A DNA stretch of 20,090 nucleotides from CAZWIT01 sp964533435 (GTDB lineage: Bacteria > Patescibacteriota > Patescibacteriia > UBA1558 > GWA2-36-10), in assembly GCA_964533435.1 (NCBI GenBank), contig CAZHLU010000009.1:1-20090 (forward strand). The letters are read 5' to 3'. Of this stretch, positions 14,449 to 20,090 are shown piece after piece (within the stretch, counting starts at the first letter, position 1; each line of letters opens with the position of its first letter). The notes beneath the pieces are model-generated. The model saw only the letters and a list, made by a program, of their open reading frames with translations, searched no databases and had not been told where the DNA came from. The position numbers and the translations under genes were made by a program.

Positions 14449-16644
14449 ATGTCTGATTTAATTATCGTTGAGTCCCCCACTAAAGCTAAGACTATTAGCG
14501 GTTTTTTAGGTAAGGGTTACAAAATAGAATCTAGTTTTGGCCATGTCCGTGATTTACCAAAAAGTAAATTAGGGGTCGATATTGAAAATAATTTTGAGCC
14601 AACTTATGCTGTACCGATGAAGGCTAAAAAAGTTGTTACTAAACTAAAAACCTTAGCTGCTAAAGCTGACAATGTCTACTTTGCGACTGACGAAGACCGC
14701 GAAGGAGAAGCTATTTCTTGGCACTTACAATACTTACTAAAAGTACCGGCTAAAAAGCAAAAAAGAATTGCCTTTCATGAAATTACTAAAAAGGCAATTT
14801 TAGCAGCCCTTGAACATCCTCGTGATTTAGATATTAACTTGGTTGATGCTCAACAAGCTCGCCGTATTTTAGATCGTTTAGTTGGTTATAAGCTTTCACC
14901 ACTACTTTGGAAAAAAGTAGCCAAAGGCTTATCAGCTGGCCGAGTTCAATCAGCTGCTTTACGCTTAATAGTTGATCGTGAAAACGAGCGTAATAATTTT
15001 CAAGTACAAGAATATTGGACAGTAGAAGGTTTAGTCAAAAAAGACTCATCCGATGCTTTTAAGGCTGCCGTTTGGCAAAAAGATCATAAAACTTTAGATA
15101 AATTTGATTTAGACAAAGATCAGGCAAATCAAGCAGTTGCTGATATTAAGAATTCTCAATTACTAGTCACTGAAGTTGGCGCTAAAGAAATGAGTAAAAA
15201 TGCACCCGCTCCATTTACTACTTCTACTTTACAACAAGAAGCTAACCGTCGCTTTGGTTATTCTGCTAAACAAACCATGATGCTAGCTCAACAGCTTTAT
15301 GAAGGTATTGCTTTGGGCAGTACTGGTAATGTTGGTTTGATTACCTACATGCGTACTGACTCACACAATTTATCACCCGAATTTACTGCCACTGCCGAAG
15401 ATTATATTAAAGATAATTTTGGCGCTGATTTTGTCACCAAGGGCGGTAGAATGCATTCTAAAAAAGCCAAACTAGCCCAAGAAGCACACGAAGCTATCCG
15501 TCCCACTGAACTAACTAACACTCCGGAATCTATAAAAGATCATTTAGATAGTAAACAATTAAAATTATATACCTTGATTTGGCAAAGAGCACTAGCTTCC
15601 CAAATGACTAATGCTATTATTGAAACCACTACTATTATAATAGAAGCAAATGACACTCCTTGGACTTTAAAAACAACTGGTTCAGTAATCAAATTTTCTG
15701 GTTGGCAAAAAGTTTACCAAACAAAGTCTGAAGAACAGATTTTACCAAAACTAGAGCAAGGTGATAAACTACAATTAGAATCAATGGATGCCTTACAACA
15801 TTTTACTACTCCTCCTGCTCGCTATTCGGAAGCAGGTTTAGTACATGCCATGGAAACTAAAGGTATTGGTCGCCCTTCTACTTATGCTCCTACTATTGCT
15901 ACTTTAGTCAATCGCAAATATATTGAAAAAATTGATAAACGTTTAACACCTACTGAGATTGGCATTATTGTAAATAATTTATTAGTTGAACATTTTCCAG
16001 ATATTGTAGATTATAATTTTACTGCCCAAATGGAAGATGACTTAGATGCCGTAGCCAATGGTGAAAAGAAATGGCAACCAATTATTAAAGAATTTTATAT
16101 GCCTTTTGCTAAAAACTTAAAAGAAAAAGAACAAATTTTAGACAAAAAAGAAATTACTGAAACTGCTACTGATGAAGTTTGCGAAAAATGTAAATCACCA
16201 ATGGTGATAAAATTGGGCCGCTTTGGTAAATTCTTAGCTTGCTCCAATTATCCTGAATGTAAAAATACTAAACAAATTGGCGACGATGGCAAAATAGAAG
16301 CTCCTGAAGAAACTAAAGAAGTTTGCCCAAACTGCAATCATCCGATGATTATCAAAACTGGACGCTTTGGTAAATTCTTAGCTTGTTCAAATTATCCTGA
16401 GTGTAAAACTACCAAGAGAATTAAGCAAGGCACTGGCGTTACCTGTCCAAAATGTGGTGAAGGTGAAATGTCAGCACGCAAAGGCCGTGGCGGTAAATTC
16501 TTTTATAGTTGCGATCAATATCCAAAATGTGAACATATTGTTTGGAGTAAACCTACTGGTGAACTTTGTCCAAACTGCAAACAGCTTTTGATTCTAGGAC
16601 CAAAGGACAGCATCAAATGCGAATCATGCGATTATACTAAATAA
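14449..16644 (+). CDS. topA: DNA topoisomerase I (type IA) with four C-terminal Cys4 zinc modules
   Basis: 731 aa. Relaxes negative supercoils through a transient 5'-phosphotyrosine break. The TOPRIM domain opens with LIIVESPTKAKTISGFLG and contains the DEDREGEAISWHL acidic triad. RRILDRLVGYKLSPLLWKKV and SAGRVQSAALRLIVDRE follow, then the active-site Tyr300 in GLITYMRTDS, and KGIGRPSTYAPTIATLV. The tail has four Cys4 modules starting near C578, C626, C666 and C707. The first two share GRFGKFLACSNYPECK and are also very similar in DNA (about 16218-16265 and 16362-16409), pointing to a tandem duplication. The gene has its own promoter and a strong terminator. Confidence 0.98.
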   Translation: MSDLIIVESPTKAKTISGFLGKGYKIESSFGHVRDLPKSKLGVDIENNFEPTYAVPMKAKKVVTKLKTLAAKADNVYFATDEDREGEAISWHLQYLLKVPAKKQKRIAFHEITKKAILAALEHPRDLDINLVDAQQARRILDRLVGYKLSPLLWKKVAKGLSAGRVQSAALRLIVDRENERNNFQVQEYWTVEGLVKKDSSDAFKAAVWQKDHKTLDKFDLDKDQANQAVADIKNSQLLVTEVGAKEMSKNAPAPFTTSTLQQEANRRFGYSAKQTMMLAQQLYEGIALGSTGNVGLITYMRTDSHNLSPEFTATAEDYIKDNFGADFVTKGGRMHSKKAKLAQEAHEAIRPTELTNTPESIKDHLDSKQLKLYTLIWQRALASQMTNAIIETTTIIIEANDTPWTLKTTGSVIKFSGWQKVYQTKSEEQILPKLEQGDKLQLESMDALQHFTTPPARYSEAGLVHAMETKGIGRPSTYAPTIATLVNRKYIEKIDKRLTPTEIGIIVNNLLVEHFPDIVDYNFTAQMEDDLDAVANGEKKWQPIIKEFYMPFAKNLKEKEQILDKKEITETATDEVCEKCKSPMVIKLGRFGKFLACSNYPECKNTKQIGDDGKIEAPEETKEVCPNCNHPMIIKTGRFGKFLACSNYPECKTTKRIKQGTGVTCPKCGEGEMSARKGRGGKFFYSCDQYPKCEHIVWSKPTGELCPNCKQLLILGPKDSIKCESCDYTK

Positions 16645-16649
16645 AAATT

Positions 16650-16678
16650 AAAGTCCGCTAACAGCGGACTTTTTATTT
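16650..16678 (+). terminator. Intrinsic terminator of topA
   Basis: AAAGTCCGCT / AGCGGACTTT with a 3-base loop (16650-16672), followed by TTTTATTTT. Confidence 0.95.
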
Positions 16679-16742
16679 TACTAAAAAGAAAAAGAGGCTG
16701 GTCTTGTGTCACTCGGAATTGAGTGAAGCAAGACCAGACCTC
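16679..16742 (-). terminator. Intrinsic terminator of the GC-rich secreted-protein gene
   Basis: Minus strand: GAGG-(T)-C-TGGTCTTG pairs with CAAGACCA-G-CCTC, a 13-bp stem with one bulge. An inner CACTC/GAGTG hairpin lies on top, and TTTTTCTTTTT follows. The stem is at 16694-16742 and the T-run at 16681-16693. It starts 25 bases after the stop codon of the 168-aa gene. Confidence 0.92.
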
Positions 16743-16767
16743 GTATCAAGCAGCGGCGTTGTTGCCG

Positions 16768-17274
16768 TTACTTCTTGCCGGTCTGGAGAGCGTTCGAGAA
16801 CGCAGCCCAGAAATCCGACTGGCGATAGTCACGGAGGGCCGCACCGATCTCGGTGCAACAGGAGAACAGATCATCGTCCCCTTCGCAGTCGAGGTGAAGC
16901 TGATCGCCGCCGGTCACGATGCTCGCGCCGCAACTGTCGACCAGCTGAATGTACACCGGGTACTCGCTCTGCGAAGAGAAATAGATCTGGAGATCGATGC
17001 CCAACTCAACGACGATGGGTGCGTACTTCATGTAGGCCGCGACATCCGCGTTGTCGCAGACCTCCACCAGGAAGCCAAGGCTGACCGGGGGGTCGGCCAG
17101 AGCCGCCTTCAAGGCGCTCTGGGTCTCCGCCGGCACCGAGCTGGCGGTAGTCTGCGCCGATGCAGGGGTGCAGAAGATCGAACCGATGACAAATGTGAAC
17201 AAACCGACGAAGACGAACACCGTCACTGCGACAGTGGAAAAACCAACGCCGACGAGCAATTTACGCTCATTCAT
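16768..17274 (-). CDS. Secreted 168-aa acidic cysteine-containing protein of unknown function, GC-rich and probably foreign
   Basis: The N-terminus is a signal peptide: MNERK basic part, long hydrophobic core (about 7-33), and PASA|Q signal peptidase I site after A40. The mature part (about 128 aa) is acidic, with Cys at 73, 115, 130, 139 and 140 that could form disulfides. I recognise no family. Composition differs sharply from its neighbours: bases 16861-16920 contain 36 G or C of 60, and most third codon positions are G or C. AGGAGG (17281-17286) lies 6 bases before the ATG, a textbook Shine-Dalgarno that most neighbouring genes lack. A perfect promoter lies upstream and a strong terminator downstream. 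Three plus-strand frames overlap it, one of them longer (203 aa), but they carry no signal peptide, promoter or terminator. It sits alone between topA and rel, facing opposite to both. Recent horizontal gain is the simplest reading; a chimeric assembly is the alternative. Confidence 0.82.
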   Translation of the reverse strand: MNERKLLVGVGFSTVAVTVFVFVGLFTFVIGSIFCTPASAQTTASSVPAETQSALKAALADPPVSLGFLVEVCDNADVAAYMKYAPIVVELGIDLQIYFSSQSEYPVYIQLVDSCGASIVTGGDQLHLDCEGDDDLFSCCTEIGAALRDYRQSDFWAAFSNALQTGKK

Positions 17275-17315
17275 GTCTTTCCTCCTAGAACGGGGTTTGA
17301 GCTACGTCCGTGTGC

Positions 17316-17376
17316 TTATAGCCGTAGCAGTTAAATTACATAATTAATAAATATATTCTAACCGCTAAGGCTATAA
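17316..17376 (-). promoter_or_regulatory. Large hairpin in the 5' leader of the GC-rich secreted-protein gene
   Basis: TTATAGCCGTAGCAGTTA (17316-17333) and TAACCGCTAAGGCTATAA (17359-17376) are inverted repeats of 18 bases with two differences, one of which is a G-U pair in RNA. The 25-base AT-rich loop can form a second small AATTA/TAATT stem. The structure lies in the roughly 130-base leader between promoter and Shine-Dalgarno. A smaller dyad, TATAAAT/ATTTATA (17372-17391), overlaps its edge. The role is unknown; an RNA-stabilising or regulatory leader is possible. Confidence 0.6.
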
Positions 17377-17411
17377 ATCGACTAATTTATAAGGTGCTAA
17401 TTTAATATAAT

Positions 17412-17440
17412 ATTATATCATATAATATATATTTTGTCAA
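17412..17440 (-). promoter_or_regulatory. Consensus sigma70 promoter of the GC-rich secreted-protein gene
   Basis: Minus strand TTGACA (17435-17440), exactly 17 bases, TATAAT (17412-17417): both hexamers perfect with optimal spacing. The predicted start is near 17405. It is divergent from the rel promoter, whose -35 begins 17 bases away. Confidence 0.88.
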
Positions 17441-17457
17441 TAGTAATAATCCTCTAT

Positions 17458-17486
17458 TTGAACTTTTGGCCTAAAAATACTATAGT
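17458..17486 (+). promoter_or_regulatory. Promoter of rel giving a leaderless mRNA
   Basis: TTGAAC (17458-17463), 17-base spacer, TATAGT (17481-17486). The expected start 7-8 bases downstream coincides with the ATG at 17494. Confidence 0.65.
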
Positions 17487-17493
17487 ATATTAT

Positions 17494-18939
17494 ATGGCTG
17501 AAAATTTAACTACATTTGAAGATCTAAAAGAAGTATTAGAAGCCAATCATCATGGTGCTGATTTAGGTCCAGTTATTAAAGCTTTTCATTTTGCTTCCGA
17601 AGCACATCGCGGTCAAAAACGCCGTACTGGCGAGGATTATATTTATCATGCTCTAGCTACTGCCTATAATTTGGCTAAAATGAAAATGGATATTCCCACT
17701 ATAACAGCCGGACTATTGCACGACGTGCCAGAAGATACTGACTTTACTTATGATGATATAAAAAATAATTTTGGTAATGAAGTTTATTATTTAGTAAAAG
17801 GCGTTACCAAGCTGGGTACCTTAAAATATCGTGGCTTAGAAAGATATGCCGAAAATTTACGCAAGATGTTTTTATTTATGTCCAAAGACTTGCGCGTAAT
17901 TATTATTAAATTAGCTGACCGTCTCCATAATATGGAGACCTTAGAAGGAGTGCGCCCGGAAAAACGTTTACGTATTGCTCACGAAACTTTAGATATTTTT
18001 GCACCTATTGCTAATCGCTTAGGCATGTTTCGAATTAAAACCCAATTGGAAGATTTAGCTTTCCCTTATGTCTATCCTTCTGAATATGCCTGGGTCAATG
18101 AACTAGTCCAAGATCGCTTAAAAAGCGAAGCTAAATATATTGAAAAAATAAAAAAAATAGCCCAAAAAGATTTAGCTAAAAATGACGTTCCCTTTATCTC
18201 AATCAAGGGCCGAGTAAAAAGTTTGTACAGCTTGTATCAAAAACTTTTAGATAAAAGTCGTGATATCAACAAAATTTATGATTTGATTGCTTTGCGTATC
18301 GTTGTACCTGAAGTAGCTGATTGTTATTTAGCTCTGGGCGTAATTCATAAACGCTGGACTCCTCTAAAAGGTAGAGTCAAAGATTATATTGCTCAGCCAA
18401 AGCCAAATGGCTACCAATCACTTCATACTTCTGTATTTACCGAATTTGGTAAAGTAGCTGAATTTCAAATCCGTAGTTCTAGCATGGATGAAGAAGCTGA
18501 ATACGGTGTCGCTGCCCACTCCCGCTATAAAGAAATTGGTATTTTAGGAAAACGTAAAAATCCACCTAAATGGCTAAAAAATTTAATTGAAATCCAAAAG
18601 ACTATTACTGACAATGCTGAATTTATCAAACATATTAAAACTGACTTTTTCTTAAACCAAATTTTTGTCTTTACACCCAAAGGTGATGTTATCGAATTAC
18701 CAGAAAATTCAACACCTTTAGACTTTGCTTATCATATTCACACGGACATTGGCAATCAATGTATTGGTGCCAAAGTAAATGACCACATTGTATCTCTAGA
18801 CACTGCCTTAAAATCTGGCGATTTAATCGAAATCATTACTAATAAAGCTAGAAAATACCCAAATCCAGACTGGCTAAATATAGTTGCTACCAATCTTGCT
18901 AAAAATAAAATTCGTAGTCAGTTAAAAACTAAAAATTAA
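17494..18939 (+). CDS. RelA/SpoT-family (p)ppGpp synthetase/hydrolase, short form without ACT domain
   Basis: 481 aa from the ATG at 17494. An in-frame ATG at 17434 would add 20 residues, but it lies upstream of the promoter, so the inner start is chosen. The HD hydrolase domain (about 25-190) has HRGQKRRTGEDYIYHAL, LLHDVPEDT (H76-D77, E80-D81) and KLADRLHNM (139-147). The synthetase domain (about 235-345) has KGRVKSLYS, the bifunctional-type RVKD motif (294-297; RelA-only enzymes have an acidic EFDD version), NGYQSLHT and EFQIRSSSMDEEAEYGVAAH. A TGS domain (about 388-450) follows. The protein ends soon after it, without the C-terminal helical, zinc-finger and ACT/RRM parts of the usual ~700-aa enzymes. 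All inspected catalytic motifs are intact, so it is probably bifunctional. Ribosome-dependent control may be reduced. It ends at a bidirectional terminator shared with parB. Confidence 0.93.
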   Translation: MAENLTTFEDLKEVLEANHHGADLGPVIKAFHFASEAHRGQKRRTGEDYIYHALATAYNLAKMKMDIPTITAGLLHDVPEDTDFTYDDIKNNFGNEVYYLVKGVTKLGTLKYRGLERYAENLRKMFLFMSKDLRVIIIKLADRLHNMETLEGVRPEKRLRIAHETLDIFAPIANRLGMFRIKTQLEDLAFPYVYPSEYAWVNELVQDRLKSEAKYIEKIKKIAQKDLAKNDVPFISIKGRVKSLYSLYQKLLDKSRDINKIYDLIALRIVVPEVADCYLALGVIHKRWTPLKGRVKDYIAQPKPNGYQSLHTSVFTEFGKVAEFQIRSSSMDEEAEYGVAAHSRYKEIGILGKRKNPPKWLKNLIEIQKTITDNAEFIKHIKTDFFLNQIFVFTPKGDVIELPENSTPLDFAYHIHTDIGNQCIGAKVNDHIVSLDTALKSGDLIEIITNKARKYPNPDWLNIVATNLAKNKIRSQLKTKN

Positions 18940-18974
18940 AAAAGCCCCGCACCATACGGTGCAGGGCTTTTTTT
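18938..18974. terminator. Bidirectional intrinsic terminator between rel and parB
   Basis: AAAAAAGCCC-GCACC pairs with GGTGC-GGGCTTTTTT around an ATAC loop, with one C/A mismatch. A T-run exists on both strands, so it can end the convergent rel (plus) and parB (minus) transcripts. Confidence 0.93.
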
Positions 18975-18981
18975 AAATAAT

Positions 18982-19872
18982 TTATTTTTGTAAACGCTCC
19001 AATAAATGCTTTAATTCTTCATGAGAATAAAAATCTATTTGGATCTGTCCTCTTTCTCCTCTTTTATTTATATGCACTTTAGCTCCTAAATTTTTAGTCA
19101 ATTTATCTTCGTAAGATATTAAAATCGGATCTTGTTTTTTTAATAGTTTATCACGTAAGACTGTCCGATGAGCTAAATCATCTAACTGCTTAACAGTCAA
19201 ATCTGATTTTAAAATCTTTTTAAAAATATTAATCTGCTCTTGTTTGGTAGGATAGCTTAAAATTACTTTAGCATGTGAAAAAGTGATTTTTCCCTCGCCT
19301 AAGGCTTCTTTGATAGCAATCGGCAAATTTAATAAACGCAAAGTATTGGAAATACTGGATAAGCTTTTACCAACTTGTTTGGCGATATCTTCTTGAGACA
19401 AACCAAACTCTTCCATTAACCTTTTATAACTATTGGCTTCTTCTAAAATATTAAGGTCATGTCGCTGAATATTTTCAATAATTGAAAGTTCAAATTTCTC
19501 CCGATCACTTGCTTCTTTGACTATGACCGGCACTTCACTTAAACCCAAAATCTGCGCTGCCTTCAAACGACGCTCACCTGCTATCAATTGATAGAATCCA
19601 CCTTCTTTAGTTACTACCAATGGTTGAATAATACCGTGCTTTTTAATAGATTCCGCTAGCTCTGCCAACTTATCGTGATCAAAATTAGTACGAGGTTGCC
19701 AAGGATTAGCTTTAATCTTATCCAAAGCTAAATAAATTATTTTTTTATTATCCAAATCTAATGTTTCTTCATCATCAGAAAAAACTTTAGCCGAAAAAAA
19801 ATCACGTGAAGATTCAACGTTTTTACTTTTATTGGGTATCAAAGACCCTAAACCCTTACCTAAAGCTGGCAT
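18982..19872 (-). CDS. parB: Chromosome-partitioning protein ParB
   Basis: 296 aa. ParB is a CTP-dependent clamp that loads at parS and slides along DNA. The N-terminus MPALGKGLGSLIPN is the conserved ParA-contacting tail. The CTP-binding/ParB core (about 45-140) has IKANPWQPRTNFD, HGIIQPLVV, LIAGERRLKAAQ (GERR at 99-102) and ENIQRHDLNILEEA. A helix-turn-helix lies at about 158-182 (LSQEDIAKQVGKSLSSISNTLRLL), and a C-terminal dimerisation region ends in ELKHLLERLQ. It starts 18 bases after the parA stop. No parS-like 16-bp palindrome was recognised in the window. Confidence 0.96.
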   Translation of the reverse strand: MPALGKGLGSLIPNKSKNVESSRDFFSAKVFSDDEETLDLDNKKIIYLALDKIKANPWQPRTNFDHDKLAELAESIKKHGIIQPLVVTKEGGFYQLIAGERRLKAAQILGLSEVPVIVKEASDREKFELSIIENIQRHDLNILEEANSYKRLMEEFGLSQEDIAKQVGKSLSSISNTLRLLNLPIAIKEALGEGKITFSHAKVILSYPTKQEQINIFKKILKSDLTVKQLDDLAHRTVLRDKLLKKQDPILISYEDKLTKNLGAKVHINKRGERGQIQIDFYSHEELKHLLERLQK

Positions 19873-19890
19873 ATTTGTTTTTGTTTATTA

Positions 19891-20090
19891 TTACTCAAAA
19901 GGATTCCACATAATCTCCTGCGCCAAACGCTTATAAGCTTTAGAGCCTTGAGATTCCGGATCATAATCTCTGATTGTTTTACCATGTGATGGCGCTTCAG
20001 CCATACGCACATTGCGCGGTATTACTGAACGAAAAATACGAGCTGGAAAAAATTTATATAATTCTTGAAAAACTGCATTAGATAAACGAT
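19891..20090 (-). CDS. parA: Chromosome-partitioning ATPase ParA (C-terminal part only)
   Basis: 66 codons of the minus strand end at TAA 19891-19893; the gene continues beyond the window. The segment contains VIPRNVRMAEAPSHGKTI, YDPESQGSKAY and KRLAQEIM, the typical C-terminus of chromosomal Soj/ParA. It lies directly upstream of parB, the usual parAB order. The Walker A region is not visible. Confidence 0.93.
   Translation of the reverse strand, partial: RLSNAVFQELYKFFPARIFRSVIPRNVRMAEAPSHGKTIRDYDPESQGSKAYKRLAQEIMWNPFE

Noticed and set aside
16704..17347. Plus-strand open frames of 126, 203 and 98 aa over the GC-rich segment
   Set aside because: Long antisense frames are expected in GC-rich DNA. 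The first lies in the terminator of topA's opposite neighbour and is Arg/Pro-rich with no fold-like pattern. Promoter, ribosome site, signal peptide and terminator all agree with the minus-strand 168-aa gene.
17434..17493. 20-residue N-terminal extension of the RelA/SpoT protein
   Set aside because: The upstream ATG lies before the -35 and -10 of the rel promoter. The protein from 17494 already begins like other family members.
4990..18939. Alternative genetic code with UGA as Gly (as in some CPR groups)
   Set aside because: Recognisable genes read through without in-frame UGA, and the Gly-rich motifs use GGN codons. Stops are UAA or UAG, so nothing supports recoding here.
1..20090. CRISPR array, tRNA or rRNA genes, transposase or integrase genes
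   Set aside because: I saw no regularly spaced repeats, no tRNA-like cloverleaf with a TTCGA-type arm, and no transposase or integrase motifs on either strand. Small RNA genes could still escape reading by eye.

Overview
The window looks like a chromosomal segment of an AT-rich bacterium, most likely of the Candidate Phyla Radiation (Patescibacteria). This rests on several traits. Most genes lack a Shine-Dalgarno sequence and some appear to have leaderless mRNAs. There is a membrane-anchored Clp-type ATPase with its own zinc ribbon, and prepilins carrying 'LPVDPD...DTGYY' and DUF4215-like cysteine-rich tails. Surface proteins have Ig/DUF11-like repeats, and there are several small membrane proteins of unknown role. 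No marker (rRNA, ribosomal protein) is present, so the taxonomic call is an inference.

Layout. 1-2642 (minus): a Clp-like double AAA+ ATPase (its C-terminus lies outside the window) overlapping a small membrane protein gene. 2734-4517 (minus): two pseudopilin-like, cysteine-rich secreted proteins. 4583-4976 (minus): a relic of the 3' end of a tgt gene and a 109-aa membrane protein. 4990-11580 (minus): a compact run ileS-recO-DUF11-like surface protein-tgt. 11638-12173 (minus): a possible 41-aa ORF and a small MerR-type regulator with a near-perfect 35-bp palindrome at its promoter. 12201-12561 (plus): a self-contained cassette for a 69-aa two-helix membrane protein. 12627-13145 (minus): an anchored extracytoplasmic protein. 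13308-16644 (plus): dprA and topA. 16679-17440 (minus): a second self-contained cassette, strikingly GC-rich, for a secreted 168-aa protein. 17494-18936 (plus): a short RelA/SpoT homologue. 18982-20090 (minus): parB and the 3' end of parA.

Most recognised genes are housekeeping: translation (ileS, tgt), recombination, DNA uptake and topology (recO, dprA, topA), the stringent response (rel) and chromosome segregation (parAB). The best unexplained material is the pair of cassettes at 12.2-12.56 kb and 16.68-17.44 kb. Each has a strong sigma70-type promoter, a strong Shine-Dalgarno sequence, one small membrane or secreted protein with GC-rich codons, and a hairpin terminator with a T-run. They differ from neighbouring genes in composition and in translation signals. 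I recognise neither protein. Other notable points are a Tgt that has lost its zinc-binding cysteines, a tgt 3'-end relic downstream of it, and an Asp-Asn instead of Asp-Glu Walker B in the first AAA+ domain of the Clp-like protein.
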